Of a stretch of 64,000 nt of DNA, positions 45,240-54,516 are shown piece after piece. The DNA comes from Piscinibacter defluvii (GTDB lineage: Bacteria > Pseudomonadota > Gammaproteobacteria > Burkholderiales > Burkholderiaceae_C). The position numbers were made by a program, and so were the translations under genes. Each line of letters begins with the position of its first letter. Position 1 is the stretch's first letter. Where the stretch lies: contig NZ_RCHJ01000004.1 of the NCBI RefSeq assembly GCF_004011805.1, positions 372,001-436,000 of the forward strand, in the 5' to 3' direction. The notes below the pieces were generated by a model. That model had not been told where the DNA came from. It made no database searches and was given only the letters and a program-made list of their open reading frames with translations.

Positions 45240-46012
45240 GCGGTGGTCTCCCAGCGGCCCACGCGGCCGCTGCGCAGCGCGTCGGCCCAGTCGCCGCGGC
45301 CGCCGTCTTCGGCGCGGCGCGCGGCCGCCTCGTGGTCGTAGGGCACGGCGCGCAGCTCGACCTGCCAGCCCGCGGCGCGCCGCCCCAGCAGCGCATAACG
45401 TGCATGCGGCGTGCCGTTCTCGACGATGTGCGGGTGCGGCCGGCCGTCGTCGTAGGCCTGCAGGCCGACGCTGCCGGGGTTGACGACCAGCCGGCCGTCC
45501 GCCAGGCCGACGGCGCGCGGCACATGCGAGTGGCCGCACAGCACGAGCCGGCAGGGCGCCGCGCCGAGGCGCTGCAGCACCTCCTCGGCCGTGGCGGCGC
45601 GGATGCCCGGGGCCGACGCTCCGGCGTAGCCGGGCACCACGGTCTCGAGCAGGTAGTCGAGGTCGCTGCCCGGCGTGCCGTGGCAGCACCAGACCTCGTC
45701 GTCGAGCGGCAGCGTCGCCGGCAGCGCGGCCAGCCAGGCGCGGGTGGCCGCGTCGAGGCGCCGCGCCGCAAAGGCGTCGCTCGCGCCCATGCGTGCCAGG
45801 TCCGGCGCCAGCACCTGGCGCTCGTGGTTGCCGCGGATCGTCGGCCAGCCGAGCGGCATCAGGCGTGCGGCCGTCTCGGCCGGCCAGAGCGGGCCGGAGA
45901 CGATGTCGCCCAGGTTCACGGTCAGGTCCACGCGCGCCTGCGCGATGTCCTCCAGCACCGCTTCGAGCGCCGGCAGGTTGCCGTGGATGTCGGAGACGAC
46001 GGCGAGCTTCAT
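45236..46012 (-). CDS. Calcineurin-like metallophosphoesterase (YfcE/MJ0936 type)
   Basis: A 258-residue phosphoesterase with all family motifs: VVSDIHGNLPAL (Asp8, His10), VNLGDIVSGP (Asp), IRGNHE (Asn-His), CCHGTPGS (His) and LVLCGHSHVP (GHxH). Two metal ions should be bound. The substrate is unknown; relatives act on cyclic nucleotides or phosphodiesters. It begins one base after the radA stop, so it is likely co-transcribed with radA. Confidence 0.86.
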   Translation of the reverse strand: MKLAVVSDIHGNLPALEAVLEDIAQARVDLTVNLGDIVSGPLWPAETAARLMPLGWPTIRGNHERQVLAPDLARMGASDAFAARRLDAATRAWLAALPATLPLDDEVWCCHGTPGSDLDYLLETVVPGYAGASAPGIRAATAEEVLQRLGAAPCRLVLCGHSHVPRAVGLADGRLVVNPGSVGLQAYDDGRPHPHIVENGTPHARYALLGRRAAGWQVELRAVPYDHEAAARRAEDGGRGDWADALRSGRVGRWETTA

Positions 46013-46013
46013 C

Positions 46014-47372
46014 TCACAACTCGCGCACGACGGCAATGGCCTGCTCGACCCGCTCCACCGCGTGGATGGTCAGGCCCTCGATCGGCTTCTTCGGCACGTT
46101 CGCGCTCGGCACCACGGCCACCGAGAAGCCGAGCTTGGCCGCCTCGCGCAGGCGCTCCTGGCCCCGCGGCGCCGGGCGCACCTCGCCGGCCAGGCCGATC
46201 TCGCCGAAGGCGAAGAAGCCGCGCGGCAGCGCCCGCGCGCGCAGCGACCCCTGGATCGCCAGCAGCACGGCCAGGTCGGCCGCCGGTTCGCTGATGCGCA
46301 CGCCGCCGACCGCGTTGACGAACACGTCCTGGTCGAAGGCGGCGACGCCGGCGTGGCGGTGCAGCACGGCCAGCAGCATCGCCAGGCGGTCGCGGTCCAG
46401 GCCCACCGAGAGCCGGCGCGGGCTCGGGCCGCCGGAATCGACCAGCGCCTGGATCTCCACCAGCATCGGCCGCGTGCCCTCCAGCGTGACCAGCACGCAG
46501 GCGCCGGGCACCGGCTCGCCGTGGGTGGAGAGAAAGATCGCGCTCGGGTTGGCCACGCCCTTGAGGCCGCGTTCGGTCATCGCGAACACGCCGATCTCGT
46601 TGACCGCGCCGAAGCGGTTCTTGACCGCCCGCACGAGGCGGAAGCTGGAGTGCGTGTCGCCCTCGAAGTACAGCACCGTGTCGACGATGTGCTCGAGCAC
46701 ACGCGGGCCGGCCAGCGCGCCTTCCTTGGTGACATGGCCGACCAGGATCACCGTCGTGCCGCTGGCCTTGGCGGTGCGCGTGAGCTGCGCGGCGCATTCG
46801 CGCACCTGCGCCACCGAGCCCGGCGCGGAGGCGAGCTGCTCGGAGTAGAGCGTCTGGATCGAATCGATCACGCACACCGCCGGCGCCTCGGCCTCCAGCG
46901 CGGCGAGGATGCGCTCGAGCTGGATCTCCGCCAGCACGCGCACCTGCGAACCCTCGAGCCCGAGGCGGCGCGAGCGCAGCGCGACCTGGGCGCCGCTCTC
47001 TTCGCCGGTCACGTAGAGCGTCTTCACCGTGCGCGACAGCGCGTCCAGCGCCTGCAGCAGCAAGGTGCTCTTGCCGATGCCCGGGTCGCCGCCGATCAGC
47101 ACCACGCCGCCCTCGACGATGCCGCCGCCCAGCGCGCGGTCGAGTTCGGCGATGCCGGTGCCCTGGTGGGCGATCTCGCTGGCCTCGATCTCCGACAGCG
47201 TGGCCACCGGCTGGCTGCGCGCGAGCGCCTGGAAGCGGTTCTTGCCCGGCGCCGCTTCGGCGACCGCCTCGACCAGCGTGTTCCACGCGCCGCAGCCCGG
47301 GCACTTGCCGAGCCACTTTGGGCTCGAGGCGCCGCACTCGCCGCAGACGTAGATCGATTTCTCCTTGGCCAT
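46014..47372 (-). CDS. radA: DNA repair protein RadA
   Basis: A 452-residue RecA-like branch-migration helicase. It has an N-terminal C4 zinc finger (CGECG..CPGCGAW, about 10-30), Walker A GGDPGIGKST (about 93-102), the RadA-specific KNRFG motif (about 252), and a C-terminal Lon-protease-like domain (FFAFGEIGLAGEVRP). It promotes recombination intermediate processing. Only 33 bases separate it from the divergent LysE-type gene, so their promoters must overlap. Confidence 0.95.
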   Translation of the reverse strand: MAKEKSIYVCGECGASSPKWLGKCPGCGAWNTLVEAVAEAAPGKNRFQALARSQPVATLSEIEASEIAHQGTGIAELDRALGGGIVEGGVVLIGGDPGIGKSTLLLQALDALSRTVKTLYVTGEESGAQVALRSRRLGLEGSQVRVLAEIQLERILAALEAEAPAVCVIDSIQTLYSEQLASAPGSVAQVRECAAQLTRTAKASGTTVILVGHVTKEGALAGPRVLEHIVDTVLYFEGDTHSSFRLVRAVKNRFGAVNEIGVFAMTERGLKGVANPSAIFLSTHGEPVPGACVLVTLEGTRPMLVEIQALVDSGGPSPRRLSVGLDRDRLAMLLAVLHRHAGVAAFDQDVFVNAVGGVRISEPAADLAVLLAIQGSLRARALPRGFFAFGEIGLAGEVRPAPRGQERLREAAKLGFSVAVVPSANVPKKPIEGLTIHAVERVEQAIAVVREL

Positions 47373-47405
47373 GCGGCATTGTCGCCGCCGCGCGAGAATC
47401 GCCCG

Positions 47406-48032
47406 ATGGACCTCTCGACCTGGATCACCTTCTTCGCCGCCGCCTGGGCCATCAGCCTGTCGCCCGGGGCCGGCGCGATCGCCGCGATGAGCGCCGGCCT
47501 GAACCACGGCCTCGCGCGCGGCTGGCCGATCGTCTTCGGTCTGGTGGCGGGCATCTGGACCCAGATCGTGGTGGTCGGCATCGGGCTGGGCGCACTGATC
47601 GCGGCCTCGAGCCTGGCCTTCCTGATCGTGAAGTGGGCCGGCGTGGCCTACCTGGTGTGGCTCGGCATCCAGCAGTGGCGCGCCCCGGCCGTGCCGGTGG
47701 TGGCCGAGACGGCCGACGCGCCGACGGTGTCGGGCCGCGCGCTGTTCCTGCGCGGCTGGCTGGTCAACGCGGTCAACCCGAAGGGCACCGTGTTCCTGCT
47801 CGCCGTGGTGCCGCAGTTCCTCGACCTGGCGAGCCCGCTCGCGCCGCAGTACGCGGTGATCGCCGGCACGCTGGCCTTCACCGACACCCTGGTGATGGCC
47901 GGCTACATGCTGCTGGCCGCGCGCGTGCTGCGCCTGCTGCGCGCGCCGGCGCACCTGAAGGCGATGAACCGCGTGTTCGGCGGCCTGTTCGTGCTGGCCG
48001 GCACGCTGCTGGCGAGCTTCAAGAGGGCGTGA
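47406..48032 (+). CDS. LysE/RhtB-family amino acid exporter
   Basis: A 208-residue inner-membrane protein with about six hydrophobic segments and the family opening ISLSPGAGAIAAMSAGLNHG, plus VNAVNPKGTVFLLAVVPQF. Members export amino acids such as lysine, homoserine or threonine; the substrate cannot be read from sequence. The stop overlaps the cupin start codon by one base (TGATG). Confidence 0.87.
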   Translation: MDLSTWITFFAAAWAISLSPGAGAIAAMSAGLNHGLARGWPIVFGLVAGIWTQIVVVGIGLGALIAASSLAFLIVKWAGVAYLVWLGIQQWRAPAVPVVAETADAPTVSGRALFLRGWLVNAVNPKGTVFLLAVVPQFLDLASPLAPQYAVIAGTLAFTDTLVMAGYMLLAARVLRLLRAPAHLKAMNRVFGGLFVLAGTLLASFKRA

Positions 48033-48448
48033 TGGGGGCGCCGCGTGTCGTGCCGTACCGCCCCGACCGGGCGGTCGACACGCGCCAGCGGCTGCCCTAC
48101 TTCCTCGGCATCTCCGGCCAGACGGTCGGCGCGCAGGGCCTGGCGATGCACCTCGTGGTGATCCCGCCCGGCGCGCGCGCCGAGCCGCACCTGCACCGCG
48201 GCTACGAGACCGCGATCTACGTGATCGAGGGCCGGGTCGAGACGCGCTGGGGCGAGGGCCTCGTCCACAGCGTGGTCAGCGAGGCGGGCGACTTCCTCTT
48301 CATCCCGGCCGACGTGCCGCACGAGGCGATCAACCTCAGCGCCACCGAGCCGGCGCGGGCGATCGTGGCGCGCAACGATCCGGCCGAGCAGGACCGGGTC
48401 GAACCCTATGCGCCGCCGAACAGGCGCAGCGACTCCGAGGCGAGGTAG
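48032..48448 (+). CDS. Cupin-domain protein
   Basis: A 138-residue single cupin. The metal-binding motif 1 reads HLHRGYETAIYVIEG (His, His, Glu) and motif 2 is PADVPHEAINLS (His). The N terminus RVVPYRPDRAVDTRQ is family-typical. Function unknown. It may be co-translated with the exporter. Its last 43 bp overlap the end of the convergent membrane protein gene. Confidence 0.8.
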   Translation: MGAPRVVPYRPDRAVDTRQRLPYFLGISGQTVGAQGLAMHLVVIPPGARAEPHLHRGYETAIYVIEGRVETRWGEGLVHSVVSEAGDFLFIPADVPHEAINLSATEPARAIVARNDPAEQDRVEPYAPPNRRSDSEAR

Positions 48449-49002
48449 AAGCCGCCGCCGAGCAGCGCGAAGAAAAGCGTCTGGCTGACACGCAGCCGGC
48501 CGCCGAAAACCGTCGCAAGCCACCAGCAGGCGCAGGCGAGGGTGACGCCGCGGAAGGTGGTGTGGGTGCCGCGGATCATGTCATCGTCGAGCACCAGGCC
48601 GAGCACGAAGGCGATCAGGATCGCCAGGTTGCCCGACACGGTGCAGGCCGTCGCCAGCCGCGCGCGCCAGGGCGCGACCGGCTGCGGCTCGCGCGGCCGG
48701 CGCGATTCGAGTTCGCTGGCCAGGATCACGCCGCCGCCGAGCAGACCGAAGCCGCCGAAGGCGCCGAAGAAGCCGACCAGGCCGATCTGATCGCGCCCGG
48801 GCCCCGCGCCGCCGCCGCCCCACAGCAGCCACGCCAGCCAGCCTGCCATGCCCAGGCCGGTGAGGCCGAACAGCATCATCGCGGTGGCGACGCCGACCTG
48901 GAAGCCCTGGAAGCGGCCGACCAGCGCGCCGACCGCCGCCCACAGCAGCGCCCCGCCGAACAGCGCGACGATGCCTGTCGTGACGACGTCGTCGAAAGCC
49001 AC
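48406..49002 (-). CDS. Polytopic membrane protein of unknown function
   Basis: A 198-residue protein with about five hydrophobic segments (for example IVALFGGALLWAAVGALVG, GMAGWLAWLLWG and NLAILIAFVLGLVLD) and glycine-rich loops. No family recognised. GTG start 31 bases downstream of the oxidoreductase gene stop. The other reading frames here are poorer, and the hydrophobic pattern supports this frame. The 3' end overlaps the cupin gene tail to tail. Confidence 0.65.
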   Translation of the reverse strand: MAFDDVVTTGIVALFGGALLWAAVGALVGRFQGFQVGVATAMMLFGLTGLGMAGWLAWLLWGGGGAGPGRDQIGLVGFFGAFGGFGLLGGGVILASELESRRPREPQPVAPWRARLATACTVSGNLAILIAFVLGLVLDDDMIRGTHTTFRGVTLACACWWLATVFGGRLRVSQTLFFALLGGGFYLASESLRLFGGA

Positions 49003-49032
49003 GCGCAGCCCCTCCCGGAGCCGCGTTGTACC

Positions 49033-50097
49033 TCAGGCCGGCCGCTCCCAGGCCCCGCTGGCGGCCGAGCGCTCGCAGGCGTCCAGCAGCGCCTGCACCT
49101 GCGCACCGCGCGCGATGTCCGGCGCCTCCGCACGGCCGCGTTTGACGGCGCGAACGAAGCGCTCCCACACGTTCGGCGCCACCGGGAACTCGCGGCTCTT
49201 CCAGCGGCCCTTTTTCACGTCGCGGCCCAGGCAGGTGGAGAGGCGCTCGTAGCTCTCGTCCAGGTCGAAGCGCAGCGCGCCTTCGGTGCCGTGCACCTCC
49301 ACCCTCAGGTGGTTGATGTGGCCGGTGGCCCAGCGCGTGGCCTGCACCACGCCGAGCGCGCGGCCGCCGTAGTCGAGCTGCACCACCGCGCTGTCGTTGG
49401 CGTCCAGCAGCTTGCCCTGCCAGCGGGTGTGCGTGCCCCCGTCGGGGGCGACCTTGGGGAAGGTCGCCAGCTCGCAGCGCAGGCGGGTCGGCAGCCCGGT
49501 GACCGCGGTGGTCAGGTCCAGGATGTGCACGCCCACGTCGCCCAGCACGCCGCCCGAGCCGGCCGCGGTCTGCAGGCGCCACAGGAAGGCCTCGCTGCTC
49601 CAGTGGCTCCACAGGTCGCTGACCAGCCAGCTCTGCAGGTAATGCGCGTTCACGTGGCGCAGCTCGCCGAGCTTGCCGGCCGCCACCAGCCTGGCGGCCT
49701 GCTCGGCCGCCGCCGAGCGCCGGTAGCTCAGGTTGACCATGCCGATCAGCTCGGGGTGCGCCGAGGCGGCGGCCTCGACCAGGCGCGCCTCCTCGAGCGT
49801 GACCGTCAGCGGCTTCTCGCACAGCACATGCTTGCCGGCCGCGAGCGCGGCGATGGTCGGCTCGGCGTGGAAGCGGTCCGGCGTGACGATGGACACCGCG
49901 TCGACCTGCGCGAAGAAGGCCTCGCGGTCCTCGGTGGCGAACGGAATCCGGTGCTTGCCCGCGAACTCGGCGGCGCGGCCGGGCACGATATCGAGACAGG
50001 CGGTCAGCGCGACGCCGGGGATCTTCTGGAAGGCATCGGCATGGGCGCGCGCCATCGCGCCGGTGCCGATGATGCCGATGCGGAGCTTTGCAGCCAT
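49033..50097 (-). CDS. Gfo/Idh/MocA-family oxidoreductase
   Basis: A 354-residue NAD(P)-dependent sugar-type dehydrogenase. The Rossmann motif is GIIGTGAMARAHADAF (about 8-23), the catalytic region is CEKPLTVTLEEA (EKP, Lys about 97), and GSGGVLGDVGVHILDL carries the conserved Asp/His. The substrate is probably a sugar or inositol derivative. The ATG overlaps the ThuA gene stop (ATGA), so the two act together; ThuA and Gfo/Idh pairs are common in carbohydrate loci. Confidence 0.87.
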   Translation of the reverse strand: MAAKLRIGIIGTGAMARAHADAFQKIPGVALTACLDIVPGRAAEFAGKHRIPFATEDREAFFAQVDAVSIVTPDRFHAEPTIAALAAGKHVLCEKPLTVTLEEARLVEAAASAHPELIGMVNLSYRRSAAAEQAARLVAAGKLGELRHVNAHYLQSWLVSDLWSHWSSEAFLWRLQTAAGSGGVLGDVGVHILDLTTAVTGLPTRLRCELATFPKVAPDGGTHTRWQGKLLDANDSAVVQLDYGGRALGVVQATRWATGHINHLRVEVHGTEGALRFDLDESYERLSTCLGRDVKKGRWKSREFPVAPNVWERFVRAVKRGRAEAPDIARGAQVQALLDACERSAASGAWERPA

Positions 50098-50849
50098 CAG
50101 TGCACCGACCCGCCGTGTTCGACGATCGGCTCGAGCGACTTCGCCACCGGCCGCTCCGGCGCGCCCCAGGCGAACTGCCCGTCCGGCCGGGCCCACTTCA
50201 CCGCGTTGCGCAGCACCTGCTGCACCTCGGCCTGGTGGTAGGTGGGGTAGGTCTCGTGGCCGGGGCGGAAGTAGAAGACCTTGCCGCCGCCGCGCTTGTA
50301 GGTGACGCCGCTGCGGAACGCCTCGCCGCCGGCGAACCAGGACAGGAACACCACCTCGTCCGGGTTCGGGATGCCGAAGGGCTCGCCGTACATCTCCTCG
50401 TGCTCGATGTCGATCCAGGCCGGCAGCCCCTGCGCGATCGGGTGCGCCGGATTGCAGACCCACAGCCGCTCCTTCTCGCCGGCCTCGCGCCAGACCAGGT
50501 CGCAGTTGTGGCCCATCAGGCGCTTGAAGATCTTCGAGTGGTGGCCGCTGTGCAGCACGATCAGGCCCATGCCCTGCAGCACACGCTGCTGCACGCGATC
50601 GACGATCCTGTCGTCGACCTGGCCGTGGGCGGCATGGCCCCACCAGGTCAGCACGTCGGTCTGCGCCAGCACGGCCTCGGTCAGGCCATGCTCGGGCTGG
50701 TCCAGCGTGGCGGTGGTGGCGCGGATGCCGGGGTCGGCGTTCAGGGCATCGGCGATGCAGCCATGCATGCCCTTGGGGTACAGCTCGGCGACCAGCTTGT
50801 GCTTCTTCTCGTGGACGTTTTCGCCCCAGACGGTGACGCGCAGGGTCAT
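50097..50849 (-). CDS. ThuA-domain (trehalose utilization-like) protein
   Basis: A 250-residue protein of the glutamine-amidotransferase-like fold. [15 protein letters not shown] and [17 protein letters not shown] are typical of ThuA; the Cys nucleophile of true amidotransferases is absent. ThuA in rhizobia is needed for trehalose use, where it works with a Gfo/Idh partner (ThuB), as arranged here. A LacI-type palindrome lies about 60 bases upstream. No sugar transporter accompanies it. Confidence 0.83.
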   Translation of the reverse strand: MTLRVTVWGENVHEKKHKLVAELYPKGMHGCIADALNADPGIRATTATLDQPEHGLTEAVLAQTDVLTWWGHAAHGQVDDRIVDRVQQRVLQGMGLIVLHSGHHSKIFKRLMGHNCDLVWREAGEKERLWVCNPAHPIAQGLPAWIDIEHEEMYGEPFGIPNPDEVVFLSWFAGGEAFRSGVTYKRGGGKVFYFRPGHETYPTYHQAEVQQVLRNAVKWARPDGQFAWGAPERPVAKSLEPIVEHGGSVH

Positions 50850-50907
50850 GGCGTGATGGCTCCTCGGTGGTGGAGCTGCGCATGGTAGCGATCCGCCGGG
50901 CGCTTTC

Positions 50908-50919
50908 CAAAGCGCTTTG
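50908..50919. promoter_or_regulatory. LacI-family-type operator before thuA-gfo
   Basis: CAAAGCGCTTTG is a perfect 12-bp palindrome with the AAAGCGCTTT core common to LacI/GalR-family operators. It sits in the 87-base gap upstream of the ThuA gene and is AT-rich against the background. No LacI-type gene is in the window. Confidence 0.5.
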
Positions 50920-50936
50920 AAAGACCCTGCGCTCCT

Positions 50937-52034
50937 CTACACCACTCGGGTCGGCACACGCGGTGCCAGCGCACACATCAGTTCGTAGCCGAGCGTGCCG
51001 GCACTGGCGGCGACCTCGTCGATCGGCAGCCGGCTGCCGCCCGGCCCCTGGCCCCACAGCGTGACCTCGCTGCCCAGGCGTGCGCCCGGCACCGGCGTCA
51101 GGTCGACCGTGATCATGTCCATCGACACGCGCCCGACGATGCGCGTGCGCACGCCGTCCACCAGCACCGGGGTGCCGGTGGGCGCGACACGCGGGTAGCC
51201 GTCGGCATAACCGCAGGCGACCACGCCGATGCGCATCGACGCCTCGGCACGGAACGCGGCGCCGTAGCCGACCGCGTCGCCCGGCTGCAGGTCCTGCAGC
51301 GCGATCAGCTGGGCGCGCAGCGTCATGGCCGGCTGCAGACCCCAGTGGGCGGCGTCGTGCAGCGGGTGGTCGGGCGAGGAGCCGTAGACCTCGATGCCCG
51401 GGCGCACCCAGTCGCCGCGCAGCGCCGGGTCGAGCGCGGCGGCACGCAGCGTGGCAGCACTGTTGGCCAGGCTGCGGTCGCCCGGCAGGCCCTCGGTGGC
51501 GCGCTCGAAGGTGGCCAGCGCGTCGGCGATGCCGCCGTCCGCGTCGGCACTGGCGAAGTGCGTCATCAGCACGATGTCGTCCACCTGCGTCAGGCCGGAC
51601 AGGCGCTGCCAGGCGGCGCGGAAGGCGGCCGGCCGGAAGCCGAGCCGGTTCATGCCGCTGTTGAGCTTGAGGAACACGCGCATCGGGCGGCTGGTCTTGT
51701 GCGCGGCCAGCCAGTCGATCTGCGCCTCGTGGTGCACGGTGTGCCAGAGGTCCAGGCGCGAGCACAGCTCGAGGTCGCGCGGTTCGAAGCAGCCCTCCAG
51801 CAGCAGCACCGGAGCGCGCCAGCCGAGCGCGCGGATGCGCTCGGCCTCGGCCAGGTCGAGCAGCGCGAAACCGTCGGCGCCGGCCAGGCCCGCGTAGGCG
51901 CGCTCGATGCCGTGGCCGTAGGCGTTGGCCTTGACCACCGCCCAGACCTTGGCGTCCGGCGCGTGGGCCCGCGCGACGCGCAGGTTGTGCGCCAGCGCCT
52001 CGGTGTGGATGAGGGCTTCGATCGGCCGCGGCAT
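50937..52034 (-). CDS. alr: Alanine racemase
   Basis: A 365-residue fold-type III PLP enzyme that makes D-alanine for peptidoglycan. The PLP lysine lies in [13 protein letters not shown] (Lys about 34), and the C-terminal catalytic Tyr is in [12 protein letters not shown] (about 255), with [11 protein letters not shown] following. The start is placed at [12 protein letters not shown]; upstream codons in frame lack family similarity. It is divergent from lplT with a 125-base gap. Confidence 0.92.
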   Translation of the reverse strand: MPRPIEALIHTEALAHNLRVARAHAPDAKVWAVVKANAYGHGIERAYAGLAGADGFALLDLAEAERIRALGWRAPVLLLEGCFEPRDLELCSRLDLWHTVHHEAQIDWLAAHKTSRPMRVFLKLNSGMNRLGFRPAAFRAAWQRLSGLTQVDDIVLMTHFASADADGGIADALATFERATEGLPGDRSLANSAATLRAAALDPALRGDWVRPGIEVYGSSPDHPLHDAAHWGLQPAMTLRAQLIALQDLQPGDAVGYGAAFRAEASMRIGVVACGYADGYPRVAPTGTPVLVDGVRTRIVGRVSMDMITVDLTPVPGARLGSEVTLWGQGPGGSRLPIDEVAASAGTLGYELMCALAPRVPTRVV

Positions 52035-52093
52035 GGTGCGTGGATTCTGCCAGCGCACCCGCGCCGGGCACGCCCGGCGACGCGCAAGGCGCG

Positions 52094-52102
52094 TGCTATA
52101 AA
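52094..52102 (+). promoter_or_regulatory. Extended -10 promoter for lplT
   Basis: TGC-TATAAA forms an extended -10 element (TGn plus TATAAA) 58 bases ahead of the lplT ATG. There is no evident -35 box, as usual for extended -10 promoters. Confidence 0.45.
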
Positions 52103-52159
52103 CCGGCGCCGCAAGAAGACCCCCGCATCGTTGGGCGGCGCGCAGCAGCACCGGAGCGA

Positions 52160-53437
52160 ATGAAGAAGGGCTTCTACACCATCATGTCGGCGCAGTTCTT
52201 CAGCTCGCTGGCCGACAACGCCTTGCTGGTGGCGGCCATCGAACTCCTGAAGACCTCCGGCGCGCCGGCCTGGCACGTGCCGGCGCTCTCGCCGATGTTC
52301 GCGCTGTTCTACGTCGTGCTGGCCCCCTTCGTCGGTGCCTTCGCCGACGCGGTGCCCAAGGGGCAGGTGATGTTCGTCTCCAACGCCATCAAGGTGGTGG
52401 GCTGCCTGCTGATGCTGTTCGGCGGCCACCCGCTGCTGGCCTACGCGATCGTCGGGCTCGGCGCCGCCGCCTACTCGCCGGCCAAGTACGGCATCCTCAC
52501 CGAGCTGCTGCCGGCTTCGCAGCTGGTCAAGGCCAACGGCTGGATCGAGGGGCTGACGATCCTGTCGATCATCTTCGGCATCCTGCTGGGCGGCCAGCTG
52601 CTGGGCCGCACGGTCTCGGGCCAGCTGCTGCACCTGGACCTGCCGCTGCTGGACACCGGCATCGATACCCCGCCCGAGGCGGCGATCTCGCTGATCGTGT
52701 TCCTCTACGTCGCCGCCGCGCTGTTCAACCTGAAGATCCCGCGCACCGAGGCGCCGCTGCAGCCGCTGCCGGCCAGCCCGGTGGTGCTGGTGCGCGACTT
52801 CTCCGTCTGCAATGCGCGGCTGTGGAGCGACAAGCTGGGCCAGATCTCGCTGGCCACCACCACGCTGTTCTGGGGCGTCTCGGGCAACCTGCGAGTGATC
52901 GTGTTCGCCTGGGCCGCCGCCGCGCTGGGCTACGGCACCTCGCAGGCCTCGTCGCTCGTCGGCGTGGTGGCGATCGGCACCGCCGCCGGCGCGGTGGCCG
53001 CGTCGCTGCGCTGCCGGCTCGACCAGGCCACCGGCGTGATCCCGCTGGGCATCGGCATGGGCGTGCTGGTGATCGGGCTGAACTTCATCCACAACGTCTG
53101 GGCCGCCGCGCCGTTCCTGGTGCTGCTCGGGGCGATCGGCGGCTTCCTCGTGGTGCCGATGAACGCGCTGCTGCAGCACCGCGGCCACAACCTGATGGGC
53201 GCCGGACGGTCGATCGCGGTGCAGAACTTCAACGAGCAGGCCTGCATCCTCGGCCTCGGTGCGTTCTACACCGGCATGACGAAGTTCGGGCTGTCGGCCT
53301 TCGGCGCGATCACCGTGTTCGGCCTGGTCGTGGCCGGCACGATGGAGCTGATCCGGCGTTGGCACGCCAAGAACCTGGTGCAGCACAAGGCCGAGGTCGA
53401 CCACCTGCTGGCGATCGCGCGGAGCGACAAGCACTGA
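52160..53437 (+). CDS. lplT: Lysophospholipid transporter LplT
   Basis: A 425-residue major-facilitator transporter with about twelve hydrophobic segments. The opening [23 protein letters not shown] and the loops [19 protein letters not shown] and [20 protein letters not shown] are characteristic of LplT, which flips lysophospholipids inward for re-acylation. In enterobacteria it pairs with aas; here no acyltransferase lies beside it. ATG with GGAG upstream. A hairpin follows its stop. Confidence 0.92.
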   Translation: MKKGFYTIMSAQFFSSLADNALLVAAIELLKTSGAPAWHVPALSPMFALFYVVLAPFVGAFADAVPKGQVMFVSNAIKVVGCLLMLFGGHPLLAYAIVGLGAAAYSPAKYGILTELLPASQLVKANGWIEGLTILSIIFGILLGGQLLGRTVSGQLLHLDLPLLDTGIDTPPEAAISLIVFLYVAAALFNLKIPRTEAPLQPLPASPVVLVRDFSVCNARLWSDKLGQISLATTTLFWGVSGNLRVIVFAWAAAALGYGTSQASSLVGVVAIGTAAGAVAASLRCRLDQATGVIPLGIGMGVLVIGLNFIHNVWAAAPFLVLLGAIGGFLVVPMNALLQHRGHNLMGAGRSIAVQNFNEQACILGLGAFYTGMTKFGLSAFGAITVFGLVVAGTMELIRRWHAKNLVQHKAEVDHLLAIARSDKH

Positions 53438-53447
53438 GCGCGCCAGC

Positions 53448-53470
53448 GCCCGGTGCCTGAGGCGCCGGGC
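53448..53470. terminator. Hairpin between lplT and the SGNH hydrolase
   Basis: GCCCGGTGCC and GGCGCCGGGC pair over 10 bp with one G-U and a TGA loop, 11 bases after the lplT stop, in the 108-base convergent gap. It lacks a T-tract. Confidence 0.45.
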
Positions 53471-53545
53471 CCTGTGGCCGCAGGCCCCGTGAGCCGCAGC
53501 CCCAGGCGCCGCTCGAGCGAAGCACGCCGGCGCAGTGGCTCCGCG

Positions 53546-54424
53546 TCAGCCGATCAGCACCTTCTCGATCGCCGGCGCCCAGGCGGCCGCCAGCTTGCGG
53601 CAGCCGGCACGCGTCAGGTGGATCTCGTTGGCCCAGTCGCCGCTCTCCCCGCGGGTGTCGGGCTGCGCCGGCAAGATCGCCACCGCCGCGGTGTCGAAGA
53701 AGTGCAGGTTGGGGAAGCGCACCGTGTCGGCGGCGCAGGCGGCCAGCAACTCTCCGAGACGGCGGATCAGCAGCCTGGCGAGCGCCTCGTGGTCGCCCGG
53801 CGGAATGCCATAGGCGCGCAGCGGCGGCAGCAGCCAGGGCCCCAATCCCGGGCCGGCCGGTGCCGGGCGCGGCGTGGGCAGCGCGTAGCCGTGCAGGAAG
53901 ATCGGCGCACCGCGCGATTGCCCGGCGTCGCGCAGGTCGACGATGCGCCGGAGGTTCTCCTGCAGGTAGCCGACGAAGGTCTGCCAGCCCGGCTCGCTCA
54001 GGTAGCGCGCCGCGCCCAGCGATGCGTCGCCCCATTCGTCGCGCGTGAGCAGCAGGCGCAGGGCCGGCGGGTGGCCGGTGGGGGGTACCTGCAGCGCGTC
54101 GATCAGGTCGTTGCCGCCGCAGGACAGCAGCAGGCCGTCCCAGGGACGTTGGATCCGGCCGGCGAGCAGCGCGGCGAACATCGGGTCGCGGCCGAAGTCG
54201 GCCATGTGCGTCAGCGTGTCGCCCGGCATCGCACAGCTGACCGCGATCGCGCTGCGCTCGAAGCGCAGCGCCAGCAGCAGGTTGGCGTTGTCCAGCGGGT
54301 TGAGCGCGCCGATCGTGAACCAGGAATCGCCCTCGGCGAGGAAGCGCCAGCCGACGTCGGACAGCGGCGGCATCATCGTGGGCGAGTTCATGCTGGACGC
54401 CGGAAAGACTTGCAGCGGGGTCAT
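53546..54424 (-). CDS. SGNH/GDSL-type hydrolase
   Basis: A 292-residue esterase-like protein. FLAEGDSWFTIG is block I with the nucleophile Ser, LLLSCGGNDLID is block III, and the C-terminal DWANEIHLTRAGCRKLA supplies the Asp-xx-His pair in the form NEIHLT. It lacks an evident signal peptide. The substrate is unknown. ATG is preceded by AGGAGG. It is divergent from the EamA transporter with 92 bases between. Confidence 0.8.
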   Translation of the reverse strand: MTPLQVFPASSMNSPTMMPPLSDVGWRFLAEGDSWFTIGALNPLDNANLLLALRFERSAIAVSCAMPGDTLTHMADFGRDPMFAALLAGRIQRPWDGLLLSCGGNDLIDALQVPPTGHPPALRLLLTRDEWGDASLGAARYLSEPGWQTFVGYLQENLRRIVDLRDAGQSRGAPIFLHGYALPTPRPAPAGPGLGPWLLPPLRAYGIPPGDHEALARLLIRRLGELLAACAADTVRFPNLHFFDTAAVAILPAQPDTRGESGDWANEIHLTRAGCRKLAAAWAPAIEKVLIG

Positions 54425-54516
54425 GGCGAGGTCCTCCTGGGGGTGCCCGACCGTAGCCCCGCGCCGGCCCGGGCGTCCATCCCGAGATGCCCCCGCGGGC
54501 CCGCACAATCGGCCCG

